From positions 105,808,644 through 105,872,643 of the forward strand of contig NC_053391.1 in assembly GCF_905171765.1 (NCBI RefSeq): a DNA stretch of 64,000 nucleotides, in the 5' to 3' direction. Below the pieces are notes generated by a model that was given only the letters and a program-made list of their open reading frames with translations, was not told the origin of the DNA and did not search any database. The translations under genes were made by a program, and so were the position numbers. This document shows positions 11,395 to 22,087 of the stretch, one piece after another. The stretch comes from Bufo bufo (taxonomy: Eukaryota; Chordata; Amphibia; Anura; Bufonidae). How positions within the stretch are numbered: position 1 is the first letter of the stretch; each line of letters opens with the position of its first letter.

Positions 11395-11809
11395 GTAAGT
11401 ATTATTGTGTGATTGCCGAGGCCTTGATAACAGTGCCTGCGTTACCTCTTTTTCTGCCTCTGCTGTGTGACTCGATTTAAAAGGATTGTACTGGCTCTGT
11501 AAAATAAGGATTTAGTGCAAATCAATACCTGGTGTGGCAGAAAGTGCTCATACTGGCCGACTGTCTGATGGTTATCAATAATTGTATCCTGAAGACCTAC
11601 AATTACGGTACCTCAAAATGATAATAGAGACGTTGCTTCTAAGTGTCTTGATAGGTAGCGGCAAGCAGCTTTCTCTCTCTTATTTATATGCTTTCAGTTG
11701 ACCTAAAAGAGAAAATATTGTGCTAAAAGAACATTTCTCATTTGTAGGTAAGATCTATTATCTAACCTTTGTACAGATTTTCCATTAAGCATTTAAAGGC
11801 GGGTAGATA
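11395..11809 (+). other. Intron segment, nothing recognised
   Basis: Starts with a canonical donor. No repeat or coding feature was recognised. Confidence 0.5.
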
Positions 11810-11995
11810 TAATGCCCCCCCCCCCCCCCCCAGTAGTGCCCTATGTACATATAACGCCCCCCCAGTAGTGCCCTCTTCACATATAATGCCCCCAGTAGTG
11901 CCCTCTTCACATATAGTGTCCCCCAGTAGTGGCCTCTTTACAGAAAGTACCCCCATAAATAATACACCAACCCCTCTTCTTTAGTACCCCCAGTA
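11810..11995 (+). repeat. Minisatellite, ~30-bp unit
   Basis: Repeats of CCCCCAGTAGTGCCCTCTTC followed by ACATATAATG, with a C-run at 11815-11831. The wording resembles the arrays inside hAT-like elements further right (23360-23700), so this may be an hAT remnant; no ends were found. Confidence 0.7.
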
Positions 11996-11999
11996 GTGT

Positions 12000-12641
12000 A
12001 CACAACTCAAAAAATAAAATAAGAACAAAATACTCACCTCTCTGGTGGTCTGCAATGCAGGCCTCTTCCAGCTTGCTGCCCCGAACATCATTAAAACCTC
12101 CTGCGTCAGGTCTCTGGTGGCGTGATGTGTTGTCACGCCACTTGTGACCCGGTGCAGGAGGTTACGATGATGTCATTGCCACCTTCCTGCACCTCAGCAT
12201 TACCTCATAGGCCTCAGGCCTAGCGGCCTTCAGCCTATAAGGCAAAATGGCGGGGCACAGGAGCCAATAGTTCCTGTCTCCGCCGTTAAACTCTGGTGCT
12301 TCTTTACGGACCAGTACCAGATGATCCATGGCCCGATACTGGTCTGTGGGTCAGTGGTTGGGGACCACTTCCTTAAGAGATTTGCCCATGTTGATGACAT
12401 GGGCATCGTCACCTGATCCACATCAACCAACCACTTCAGCGGTCATATGTCTACAAGAGGCACATCTCCACTGAGGCCAATGTTTGGCTGAAGGGGATCA
12501 GGGGACCATGTCTATGCAGGGGAGGATGAAAACAAACTGGAGATGCGGGGAACAGGTGAGTATTATCCTTTCTGTTTGAGATTTGTATGGTTAGCAACAA
12601 AAACATAAAGATGTCCTATGGTGGGTAAGCAAGAAACCCTC
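12000..12641 (+). other. Intron segment, nothing recognised
   Basis: Moderately GC-rich sequence without terminal repeats or conserved coding. Confidence 0.45.
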
Positions 12642-13533
12642 TTAAAGGGGCTGCACCAGTAATATAAATGTATCCTGCCCAACAGATATTGCTGTTATAT
12701 CACTTTCCCCAAATACCACCATTTATCAAAACCACCTTATTCTAAAGTTATTAGCCTACCATTACTCCCTGTGGGAAATCAGGTTTTATATTCAGTTGCT
12801 GTAGGTTACGTCCTGCACTGGAGCCTTGTAATGTAGGATGCACAAGTATCATTTTTAAAGAGGACCTTTCACCACCCCTGACATGCTACATGCATTCCCC
12901 ACGTACTAACAATTCTGGAACATCTATTCTCATGGCTCTATATTCTGCCATTTCTTTATTATTTCTACTAGAAGTTATGAATGGATTGCTAGCAGTCTGC
13001 AGTAAGGGTACAGAGGGGAGGTAACCAGTTGGGGGTGTGTACCTGCACAGACTGACAATGGCAGCACTGATTGGATAGAGTGAGATTGTGCAGGTACACC
13101 CCCCAACTGGTTACCTCCCCTCTGTACCCTTACTGAAGGCTAATAGCAATCCATTCATAACTTCTAGTAGAAATAATACAGGAATGGCACAACATACAGA
13201 CATAAGAATAGATGTTCCAGAATTGTTATTACATGGGGAATGCATGGAGCTATTAAAACAGGCATGTCAGGAGTGGTGAAAGGTCCTCTTTAAGAACAAG
13301 GGGTGTGGTTCGTGTCTCATGATCTGCTGATGTCAGGACACATCTCAATGCTGTAAGACATGATGGGACAGCAGTCACATGACAAACCAGAAAGTGTGAT
13401 TCAAGCATGGGGGATAAGAGAAAACTGCAAATGAAGTAAGTTTGAAAAAAACAAAACAAAAGTTGGAATGGGAGAGTCACTGATGAAAAAAATATTTTAC
13501 AGTGAAAAGTAGTTTATGGCACAACCCCTTTAA
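12642..13533. mobile_element. T2/Kolobok-type MITE (outer)
   Basis: Left end TTAAAGGGGCTGCACCAGT; right end is the complement of TTAAAGGGGTTGTGCCATAA. TTAA is present at both termini (12642-12645, 13530-13533). It is interrupted by a second T2 MITE at 12855-13293. Confidence 0.6.
12855..13293. mobile_element. T2/Kolobok-type MITE (nested)
   Basis: Begins TTAAAGAGGACCTTTCACCA and ends with the complement (GGTGAAAGGTCCTCTTTAA), with TTAA at both ends. The arms extend through ACATGCTACATGCATTCCCC-like sequence and CCCAACTGGTTACCTCCCC, making it nearly fully palindromic. Confidence 0.75.
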
Positions 13534-14589
13534 CAAAAAATAAATAGGAAAATACTTTTCTGTATTTGTGTGAGTGGATCCCATTGCTGGATGTTTACTG
13601 GACATGTTTCAGCAGGTCAAGTTAATGAGCAAGTTTGTCCCTTTTGTGAATTCATGGAAGACCAACTTTTTGTCTCAAAGATAAACTGTCAGCAGATATC
13701 AAAGAGATCACTTGAGGGAGAGTAGTGCATTAGATGGGTTTAACTACTAGTATGCTTGGCTGTTCAGACTGACTTCCTTCTTAATGTCCTCCTGGTGTGA
13801 AATATGGTGCATGCCTCATTGGTTCCTCACACTGGTATAGTGCTTAGTGGTTTGCTAAACATAGTCAATTCCACAGATTGTAGCAAACCACAATTTCTGC
13901 CACCACAAAAGTTGATGTGCTGTAAGTCGCCCACCAGTCACTCTGCTCAGATATAGTATCAGATTAGGCTTTGTTCCATTCTATTGGGATTCTTGTGTTT
14001 TAGACAGCAAGAGTAATATCATCTGCAGCACTATTTTTACATTGGAACCCAGGACACAGTGCAAGAGGTTTTTGATCGTCATTAGGATCTGTCAAAATTG
14101 GATGGAATCTGTTTGAAAATGGATCTGTCATACTGCTAATCAGGGGCGCAGCTTCCATGGAAGCAGGGGAAGCAGAGCCTGAACTCAGGAAGGGGCCCAG
14201 GAGGAGGATTTCTTTTCAGAGCCCAGGGAGCAGCGAGTATGGTGCTTCTAATCCTAGCTCTAGTATTACTCACCGCTCCCTTCGTCTCTGGGTGCCTGCG
14301 CTGCACTAAGTCCTGGCAGCGCACAGCTTTACAAGGGGACGTAGTGTGCGTAGTAACGCACTATAACCTAATGCTGTGTAACATTAGGTAACAGTGTAGT
14401 GCGTGCCTAGACACAGTGCTGCACGAAGAGCAAAGGGATCCCTTGGAGGATAAGAGAGGTGAGCTCTGTAGTGGAGATTGCTAGTAACTAAAGCGCTACT
14501 TCCATTGATGTAAATAGGAACGGTGCTGCAGTTACCAGCTTTGTCCACTACACCACGGACAGAGCTGTGTAGTTCCTGAGCTGACTTCT
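13534..14589 (+). other. Intron segment, mostly unrecognised
   Basis: A possible hAT-type terminus CAGGGGCGCAGCTTCC lies near 14143 and is followed by GGGGCCCAGG, wording seen at other hAT ends here. No second end was found, so I do not call an element. Confidence 0.4.
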
Positions 14590-14713
14590 GGTGCCTGAGC
14601 TGCTGCAGAACAGCTGATCATCAAGAGTGTTGGACCACCATGGATCAGATTGATATTGATGACCTAGCCTGCGGATAGGCTATCAGTATTACAACCACAG
14701 AAAACCTCTTTAA
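14590..14713. mobile_element. T2/Kolobok MITE fragment (one end)
   Basis: Read on the minus strand from 14713 it starts TTAAAGAGGTTTTCTGTGG and contains TGATAGCCTATCCGCAGGCT, a typical subterminal segment of these elements. The other end is missing. Confidence 0.5.
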
Positions 14714-15400
14714 GCAATTTTCTTTAGGAAGTCGTGGCCTGTTGCCTTGGCAGTATGTTATTATTATACAGGGATGAATGATGTTGGAATAAGATGTATA
14801 CTGATTTGTATATATTTGATCATATTGTACTTCATCCTTCTAAATTGACACATCCTTCAGTTACTAGGAGAAGATCCATTAGTCTTCATTTGTCTTTCTC
14901 TGCTTTGATTAACACATCATGAAACTCCTACTTCCAAAGTGAAACACAATTTGCTTTTCATAATACATTCAGTGATTTAATTGTAGCGATGCCTGGCAAA
15001 CCTCCACTGCCATCAGCTGATCCTGTGCCAGCATAATATACCGCTGACAGAGTTCTAAGGTGAATCATGTCTAAAACTATTTAATTGGCTATGAAAAAAG
15101 ATAATTGACTTCTTAGTGACAATGTACGTGATTGCCAAAATAGCTCCCGCATCACTCAGTACGAATCACCCCAGACAAGACTGGAGCTTCACTCATTATT
15201 CCTCCCGGTTTCATTCATTATGTGCCATCAATACGCTTTGGACAGTAGTACACAGCAGCCCAAGAATAAGTAAATCATGGGGGAGAGGGGGGCACGAAAA
15301 CTGCAGTGTGTTTCCGAAACACGCTTATGTGTACTCAGCACACTCTGCGCTATCTTGGGCACTAATACCACCAGTTGTTAAAGCTGTTAATATAAGTAGT
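14714..15400 (+). other. Intron segment, nothing recognised
   Basis: AT-rich intronic sequence. A 113-codon open frame at 15116-15457 has no recognisable domain. Confidence 0.45.
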
Positions 15401-15838
15401 GTCCAGCAAATCGAAGCATCCATAGTGGCCTTCGATCCGAATTTTAGGAACAATTAGACTCGTCACAAAGCCTAATTTCGTCGCGCTTCATAGTAACAAA
15501 TCAATCAAATGGTGGCTGAAAAAAATATTAATACTCACCTCATCCACTTGCTCGCAGAGAGCGGCGGCTGCTCCTGCCTTGATTAAAGAAAACCTGCCAA
15601 AGGACCTGCGCTGAGAGTGATGACGTCATCACGTGATCACGCTGGGAGCGCGTAGTGACGTCATAACTGATCTGAGGTTTTAAATGACGGAGGGGGGTTC
15701 GATCATCGTTCCCTGTCATTGCACCTGCTCCATACAATGGAAATCAATTGGTGACAAAGTAATTAGTAATAAATGGAATTTCTTGACGAAGTTCGACAAA
15801 GCAGCTGAATCGAATTTTCCAAAACTTCGCTCATCTCT
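15401..15838. repeat. Decayed interspersed repeat ending TTCGCTCATCTCT
   Basis: Contains AATACTCACCTCATCCACTT, palindromic TGATGACGTCATCACGTGAT sequence and a right end ACTTCGCTCATCTCTA. Similar CACCTTAATCCACTTG and TGACG wording occurs inside the MITE at 5866-6736. The left boundary is uncertain. Confidence 0.4.
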
Positions 15839-15879
15839 AAATATAAGTAATACATCATTTTCTGTTTTTGTTTTAGCAG

Positions 15880-16010
15880 ACATTAATCACCCAGACATTT
15901 AGCCAGACTAACCCAACAGCCATCACTCCAGAGGAATACTTTGACCCTAATTTTGAATTGGGACAACGGGATATGGGGCGACCCATGGAACTTACTACAA
16001 AAACTCAGAA
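15880..16010 (+). CDS. ANKRD13B: ANKRD13B exon 3 of window
   Basis: Encodes [33 protein letters not shown] and [10 protein letters not shown], then two bases (AA) that join G of the next exon to make Lys. This is the part of the conserved ANKRD13 C-terminal domain just before the K-F-K-A-K-L-W-L segment. Donor GTAAGT follows at 16011. The acceptor is a tandem TAGCAG (15874-15879): use of the upstream AG would begin the exon at 15877 and insert one Gln. I chose 15880 by match to the family. Confidence 0.93.
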
Positions 16011-16083
16011 GTAAGTAGAACCTAAAGTAAGTATTTAAATGTTTTTTAATGAAACTACTATAACCACATTTCCAAAACCCTAG

Positions 16084-16542
16084 TGTGGGGATTCGCTCTG
16101 GTAGACAGGGTATGCGGACGCAGTACAGAGGCAAATTACCAGTTCTTAGATCAAACTTCCGTGTTTATTCACACATAAGGCAAAAATAAAACGTCACTTT
16201 GCAGTCTTGGTGTTAGTTCACACACAATGGAAAGTCCACATAGCAAAAATCACCTTGTTGGCAGTTCTATCTCCAGCAGTCCATAGCAGGCTTTTAGGGG
16301 GCCTGTTTCCCCTAAACACGGGTCTCAGCCCTCCAGCACGGCACAAGCCTCAGATCCCAGCACACACACACTTTGCTGCTGAACCCAGCTGTCTTTTAAG
16401 GACAGCTAGGTGCTGTCAAAATCCGGATCGGCACTTAAAATCCAGTCTGGTGTTTGACCCCACCTGGCTGCAAATCAACCCAGCAGCACACGTTGGGAGG
16501 AAAATACCTGTTTTCCCAGAGCATACCCTTCACTGTGTCACA
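16084..16542 (-). repeat. 3' LTR of Gmr1-like element
   Basis: 459 bp. Minus-strand termini are TGTGACACAGTGAAGGG and GAATCCCCACA (TG...CA). It matches 20306-20615 but keeps about 95 internal bp and about 65 terminal bp that the other copy lacks. Confidence 0.85.
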
Positions 16543-17095
16543 TACTCCCCCCCTATGTTCAACCCTGAGAGTGTGAACAACACTAGCCAGACAATGTACT
16601 AGGGACAGGGCATCCGCGTTTCCCTGTAACCGGCCTGCCCTGTGTTCCACTGTAAATTTAAAGTTCTGTAGGGAAAGGAACCATCGGGTGACCCAGGCAT
16701 TTCTGTCTTTGGCCTGGCTCATCCACTTGAGAGGGGAGTGGTTGGTCACCAAGCAGAATTTTCTCCCCAACAAATAATAGCGGAAAGACTCCAGTGCCCA
16801 CTTGATAGCCAGGCACTCTCTGGGGTGAGCTTACGGATGAGGAAAACAACGGGATGCTCCTCCCCATTGACTTCCTGGGACAGTACAGCACCGAGGCCTA
16901 CTTCGGAGGCATCCGCTTGAAGTCGGGCGTCACCAAAACTGGGGACCCACACAGGGCTGACTTAAAAGCTGAGAACGCCTCTTCCACCCGATCAACCCAG
17001 TGAACCATCACGAACTTATGTCCCTTCAAGAGCCCTGTCAATGGCACTGCTATCGTAGCAAAGTGGGGGAAAAACCTCATGCAATAGACCACCAT
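16435..17095 (-). pseudogene. RNase H region of Gmr1-like pol (degraded)
   Basis: Frames show the RT connection (FFPHFATIAVPLTGLLKG), the RNase H start LQADASEVGLGAVLSQEVNG and its end CLVTNHSPLKWMSQ with EHRAGRLQGNADALS. These are the usual Ty3/gypsy landmarks, split between frames by indels. The last stretch runs into the 3' LTR (below 16542). D-to-N in the normally conserved TDH motif (here TNH) suggests further decay. Confidence 0.8.
16543..16556 (-). other. Polypurine tract of Gmr1-like element
   Basis: Minus strand reads AGGGGGGGAGTA directly next to the TGTGACAC start of the 3' LTR, the expected site of plus-strand priming. Confidence 0.75.
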
Positions 17096-17113
17096 CCCCA
17101 GGAATGACTTTAC

Positions 17114-17790
17114 TTACCTAAAGGTGAGAGGTCGTGGCCAATTCAGTATCGCCTCTATTTTGTTTACTTGGGGTTTGATGACTCCGCGCCCAATGACATA
17201 CCGTAGGTATTTAGTCTCCTCTAACCCCATCACTAATTTCTTTGGGTTAGCTGTTGGTCCAGCCCTCCAAAGGGAGTCCACTATGGCATGTACTTTGGGC
17301 AGGTGACTTTCCCAGTCGGTACTGTGAATGACAATATCATTCAGGTAAGCCGAGGCGTACCGCCGATGTGGACGAAGCACAATGTGCATTAGACGTTAAA
17401 ATGTGGCGGGGGCGCCATGCAGACCAAAGGGTAAAACCTTATATTGATACAGTCCTCAGGCGTGATGAAGGAAGTTTTCTCTTTGGCAGCCTCCATTAAG
17501 GGCACCTGCCAGGACCCTTTTGTGAGGTCCAAAACAGAAAAATACAGTGCTTGTCCTAACTTCTCGATTAGCTCATCCACCCGGGGCATGGGAAATGCAT
17601 CAAATTTAAATATCTCGTTCAGCTTACGAAAATCGTTACAAAACCATAACGTCCCGTCCGGCTTGGGTATTAAGACTATAGGACTGGCCCACTCACTTTT
17701 AGACTCCTCGATGACGTCTAGCCGCAGCATTAGCTGCACTTCCTCCGAGATGGCTTGTCGCCGAGCCTCAGGTATCCGGTATGCATTTAA
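17114..17790 (-). pseudogene. Reverse transcriptase of Gmr1-like element (degraded)
   Basis: Shows VIEESKSEWASPIVLIPKPD, a fingers motif of Ty3/gypsy RT, then FCNDFRKLNEIFKFDAFPMP, FSVLDLTKGSWQVPL and, after a frame break near 17389, YASAYLNDIVIHS and LVMGLEETKYLRYVIG. The catalytic YLDD motif reads YLND, so one metal-binding Asp is lost. It lies downstream of integrase in transcription order. Confidence 0.85.
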
Positions 17791-18175
17791 CTAGACTTTT
17801 GCCTGAGGCTCAGTGACAATGTCATGCTGGATTGCGGAAGTGTGTCCAGGGAGGTCCGAGAACACAGCCGTGTTCTGACTAACGAACTCTCTGGCCTCCT
17901 GAGCCTGTTTAGAGGAGAGGCTGTCAGCAATTTTTACTGTGGCAACCGCTTACCTTGCATCAGACAAGGGGGCCAGAACCTGTTCCCCTAGAAAACCCGG
18001 CTGTGGGCTGTCTTCAGTACAGGTCTCCCTATCTTTTCAAGATTTTAGTAAATTAACATGGTAAACCTGCTCCGGCTTTCGCCGCCCTGGCTGGTGTACC
18101 TTGTAATTTAGCTCTCCAACATGAGAGAGGGCAGAAGAAGGTCCCAGTCCTTCCCATCTTTAGACACCATCCTTT

Positions 18176-18793
18176 TTAACATGTTTTTTTTTTTGTTCTG
18201 TTAAACCTCTCTACCAGACCGTCCGTTTGCGGATGATAAATGGACGTCCGTAGCTGTTTTATAGGCAGTACCTTACAGAGTTCCCTCATAACCTTGGACA
18301 TAAAAGGGGTCCCCTGGTCGGTCAGAACCTCTTTAGGTAGTCCTACTCGGGAAAACATCTCCATTAACTCCTTAGCTATGAGTTTGGCCGATGCATGTTG
18401 CAGTGGCACCGCCACCAGGTACCGAGTGGCGTAGTCTAGAATGACCAAGATATGTTGGTGCCCTCTAGCGGACTTCAGTACTAGGCCTATGCAAACCATA
18501 GCGATTCTCTCAAACGGTACCTCGATGATCGGGAGAGGTACTAAGGGACTGCAGAAAAGGTGCTGGGGGCTAGTTGTCTGGCAGGTCGGGCAAGACTTAC
18601 AAAATTCTTCCACCTCTCTAAACACAATGGGCCAGTAAAACCGCTGTAGTATATGATCCTGTGTTTTCTGCATTCCCAGATGACCTCCAAGAACGTGTTC
18701 GTGGGCTAGATCTAACACGAGTTTGCGATAAGCCTTGGGCACCACCAACTGTTCAATATGCTCACCCCGTAGTTGATTTACCCGATACAACAT
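18176..18793 (-). pseudogene. Integrase of Gmr1-like element (degraded)
   Basis: 205 codons. The zinc-binding HHCC part is visible (HEHVLGGHLGMQKTQ ... CKSCPTCQ), followed by the DDE core: ARGHQHILVILDYATRYLVA, LTDQGTPF (second Asp) and IYHPQTDGLVERFNRT (Glu). At the first catalytic Asp position, normally M-D-x-x-G, the sequence reads MVCIG, so that residue seems lost. It is positioned between protease and RT, the unusual Gmr1-type order. The frame is cut at the C terminus near a T-run (18182-18193). Confidence 0.85.
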
Positions 18794-18854
18794 ATTCTGT
18801 CAAACCACAAAACAGGGAAACACCATCTTGGCCCCACGTTGTTGTGGTTCACCA

Positions 18855-19445
18855 TCAACTATTAATACATTTTCCCAGGCTCGGGATAGGGTTGGGTCCC
18901 GGTGCGGTACCAAAATTATCCCTGGAGACATTGAGGTCTGCCAATTCAGGACCTGGCGGCAAGTCCTCCACGTCTCCCACCATTACACTCAGCGGAGTTT
19001 TCTCCCCCTCTTTCACCAAAGTGGCGGTCACCCCTACCGCTGGCCATTCTGCCTCGGGTTCCCAGGGTTCTGGCCTTCCTCCTGAACAAGGCCACTCTAC
19101 TGGGCTTACCCCTGACTCATGGGTGTCAGTAACTCTCACAGCAGGCCACAGGGCCGGGAAGTCTCTCCCTATTATGAGGTCATAGTGTAGATTTGTGGCG
19201 ACGGCCACCTCGTGGGTCCACCTACCGGCCACCGTGGTTAGAGACACCAGTGCGGTGGGGTAGTCTTTTAAGTCTCCTTGGATGCACATCACCCCGACTT
19301 TCCGGCCAGTATACTCAGCGGACCGCACCAGGGTAACCCTTACTAAGGTCACCAGACTCCCTGAGTCCAGAGAGCCTCTGCCGGAGTGTCTCCCACTTCC
19401 ACCTGGCACAAGTGATCTAGAGATTCTGGGGTACCTGTTGCACAC
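18855..19445 (-). pseudogene. Aspartic protease region of Gmr1-like element
   Basis: The active-site motif is SLDSGSLVTLVR, followed by VSLTTVAGRWTHEVAVATN and LHYDLIIGRDFPALW, which corresponds to the conserved I-x-G-R-D segment of retropepsins. It follows the gag zinc knuckle and precedes integrase. Confidence 0.8.
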
Positions 19446-19499
19446 AGCTTCCTGGCATATAGCGACTGAAGGTAGCCATAGTTAGTGTCCATGAGCTCA

Positions 19500-20281
19500 A
19501 CCCGATGGGGACAGTCAGCCCTTACATGGCCAGGCTCCTGACACCGCCAGCAGACTATCGGAGCCAGGTTTACAGTGGTTACATCCTGGGCGGGTTTTAT
19601 CGGCTCAAACCTCCGTGCCTGGGGTGGAGATTTCTGGGGTTTGACTGGCCCCCTCCCGAAAGAACCCCCCCTTTAGATTCCTGGTAGCCTCATAGCATTC
19701 CACCAGGTCCACCATCTCAAGGTCATTGCCAGGAGACATCTGGCCGATCCAGTGCTGGAGAGGGGGTGGCAAAGCACTCCAGAGCATATCAGCTAACAGA
19801 CGATCCAGCATAGCAGTGGGGCTCAGCATGTCAGGCTGTAGCCACTTTTGCAACAGGTGTCTCACGGGCTCAGCCGGGTTGAACCCCCACTGATGCACCT
19901 GCTGGGCCCGGACCAACACATTCACCCCCAGTCTTGCCAGAATCTCACCCTTGACTTTCTGGTAGTCGGCCGCTTGATCGTCCGGCAAGTCGAAATATAC
20001 CCGCTGGGAATCGGATGCCAGGAACGGGAGCGACGACCTCAGCTCACTGATCTCGGGGTAGATTCTCCCTTGTAGCCACCTTCTTGTACATCGCCAGGTA
20101 GGTTTCAATGTCATCTGAGGGTGTCATCTTGGGGATCGCCGCACGGATCGCTTTCCGGACATCATAGACACTCTGGGACGCTCTTGCCGTCTGTAAAGCC
20201 ATCACGTGTTGTATCAGCAGCTGGTTTGTTTCTTGCTGGTGTTGGTTAGCCTCCACGAGAGCTTTCATTACAGCCTCCATT
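19500..20281 (-). pseudogene. Gag with SCAN-like capsid and CCHC knuckle, Gmr1-like element
   Basis: The probable start is MEAVMKALVEANQHQQETNQ at 20281 (the open frame extends back into the LTR). After a frameshift near 20070 the capsid reads RVYFDLPDDQAADYQKVKGE, QQVHQWGFNPAEPVRHLLQ and WLQPDMLSPTAMLDRLLADM with LWSALPPPLQHWIG. This spacing resembles SCAN domains (W-L-x-P-E ... I-L-E-L-L-V ... L-P). A zinc knuckle CWRCQEPGHVRADC follows near 19511-19555. SCAN domains are thought to derive from the capsid of Gmr1-like elements. Confidence 0.8.
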
Positions 20282-20305
20282 TTGTCACATGACACAGGTT
20301 TGAAG

Positions 20306-20615
20306 ATCAAACTTCCGTGTTTATTCACACATAAGGCAAAAACAAAACGTCACTTTGCAGTCTTGGTGTTAGTTCACACACAATGGAAAGTCCACATAGC
20401 AAAAATCACCTTGTTGGCAGTTCTACCTCCAGCAGTCCATAGCAGGCTTTTAGGAGGCCTGTTTCCCCTAAACACGGGTCTCAGCCCTCCAGCATGGCAC
20501 AAGCCTCAGATCCCAGCACACACACCTTGCTGCTGAGCCCAGCTGTCTTTTAGGGACAAAAATACCTGGGAGGAAAATACCTGTTTTCACAGACCATACC
20601 CTTCACTGTGTCACA
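20306..20615 (-). repeat. 5' LTR of Gmr1-like element (internally deleted)
   Basis: Shares the run from GATCAAACTTCCGTG through CACTGTGTCACA with the 3' LTR, but lacks about 95 bp in the middle and about 65 bp at its inner end, where the primer-binding site should begin. The outer end abuts the CTAG duplication at 20616. Confidence 0.8.
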
Positions 20616-20619
20616 CTAG

Positions 20620-21228
20620 CTAGAATGAAAGTGTTGTTAGGAGCTCTGCTGAGAGCAGTGTCTTCTGGGCTTCTAACCCGGGAATCTATGGATCTGTATA
20701 CAAATGTTCAAGGGCTGGTCCTAGACCTGATTGGGGGATTTAATACACATTTCATTTCACATAATGGGGGAGCATTTATTAATACTTGCGTGCAGTATTT
20801 CTCCCCGATGCAGTGTGCTTCAGACTCATCAGCAGGGAATGTGACTTGTAGATGCATCTGACATATCCTGAAAAAATGCCTTGACATGCCTTGTCATGCC
20901 TTGAAAAAATGCCTTGACATTTGAAGAAATGAGTAGCACTTGGCTCAATTCTGAAGCCCTGCCCAGCGCTGCAAAGACTGCATAAATATGGCATTCACCC
21001 TGATTATTTTATTCTGACAAAAATTGTTGTAAATACAAAAATACAAATACAAAAAATCTTTTCCAATGGTCTTTAGTAAGACGGGTGCCTCAATAGCTAG
21101 ATAGCTAGATGATGGGGTGTCACATGAATGAAGTGAAAGTGGCCAAAGGGTACCCAGAAGAGCTCAGTTGGGTGATTGGTAGTGGATCCCAATGGTCAGA
21201 CCCAGGCCAATTATACATTTATACCTTA
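20620..21228 (+). other. Intron segment, nothing recognised
   Basis: Contains a local direct repeat of GAAAAAATGCCTTGACAT near 20870-20925, otherwise unremarkable. Confidence 0.5.
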
Positions 21229-21359
21229 GGGCTGTATTACACCAACAGATTATCATAGATTTTCTGACCAATCATTGGTTAGATGGCCAATTACACACAC
21301 AGGTATTTTGTTATACACACCAACTATTGGTCAGATAATCTGTTGGTGTTATCCAGGCC
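21229..21359. mobile_element. Short Harbinger-like MITE
   Basis: A 131-bp hairpin-like element. GGGCTGTATTACACCAACAG is mirrored by CTGTTGGTGTTATCCAGGCC and flanked by TTA (21226-21228, 21360-21362). Confidence 0.65.
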
Positions 21360-21494
21360 TTACATTTAGAATGTAATAATCTAGAAAATCTATGAAAATG
21401 AAACATTTCAAGTACAGAAAATGCATAGATTGAGTGCTCCAATTATCATTTATAATTGAAGACTACAAGTTTGCCTTTTATCACCCACATTCAG

Positions 21495-21652
21495 GTTTAA
21501 AGCCAAACTCTGGTTGTGTGAAGACCACCCGTTGTCTTTGTCAGAACAGGTGGCACCAATTATTGACCTCATGGCAATAAGCAATACACTTTTTGCTAAA
21601 CTTCGTGATTTTATAACTCTCAGGCTACCCCCAGGATTCCCTGTCAAAATTG
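21495..21652 (+). CDS. ANKRD13B: ANKRD13B exon 4 of window
   Basis: Starts with G completing Lys from the previous exon, then [40 protein letters not shown] and [12 protein letters not shown]. This is the most conserved block of the ANKRD13 C-terminal domain. It is bounded by acceptor CACATTCAG and donor GTAAGT (21653). It ends with a single base G (phase 1). Confidence 0.95.
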
Positions 21653-21934
21653 GTAAGTCAATTAGATGCAGTGTTAATGCGGTACCTCAAGCCGTTTTTA
21701 ACATTTTATTTACAGCTGAATATGGGATGTTCTTCTGATTTTGGCTAGATGCAATGAGATGGGATTCATGTTGAGAAATATCATCTTACTAAATATATAT
21801 TGAATTACAAAAATAATGAAGTCTTGTTCATGGATGTTGTTTTTGCTACTTGCATTTTTTTTTTTGAACTGATGTTGCAGATCACTTAAAAAAAATATTG
21901 GCGTCTGCTTATGTTACATTGTGTTTTCTTCCAG

Positions 21935-22087
21935 AAATTCCCATTTTTCACATTTTGAATGCACGCATCACTTTCGGAAACCTGAATGGATGTGATGAGC
22001 CTGTGTCATCCCTTCGTCAAAGTCCCAGCAGCGAGGCCCCCTCCCCGAGCAGCGACTCCTGCAGTGTTAGCAGCACCAGCTCTATAA
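21935..22087 (+). CDS. ANKRD13B: ANKRD13B exon 5 of window
   Basis: AA completes Glu, then IPIFHILNARITFGNLNGCD, EPVSSLRQSPSSEAPSPSSD and a Ser-rich run SCSVSSTSSI. The serine-rich linker after GCDEPV is the paralog B pattern and separates it from ANKRD13D. The acceptor is TTTTCTTCCAG. The donor GTATGA (22088) is weak but gives a correct phase-1 junction (A plus AT = Asn). Confidence 0.92.

Larger units (their letters stand above)
16084..20615 (-). mobile_element. Gmr1-like Ty3/gypsy LTR retrotransposon, antisense in ANKRD13B intron
   Basis: A complete but decayed element on the minus strand, flanked by a 4-bp duplication CTAG (16080-16083, 20616-20619). The minus-strand order is 5' LTR, gag with SCAN-like capsid and zinc knuckle, protease, integrase, reverse transcriptase, RNase H, polypurine tract, 3' LTR. 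Integrase upstream of reverse transcriptase is the hallmark of the Gmr1-like group of deuterostome Ty3/gypsy elements (most gypsy elements have it last). Frameshifts and stops break the frames, so it is immobile. Confidence 0.88.
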
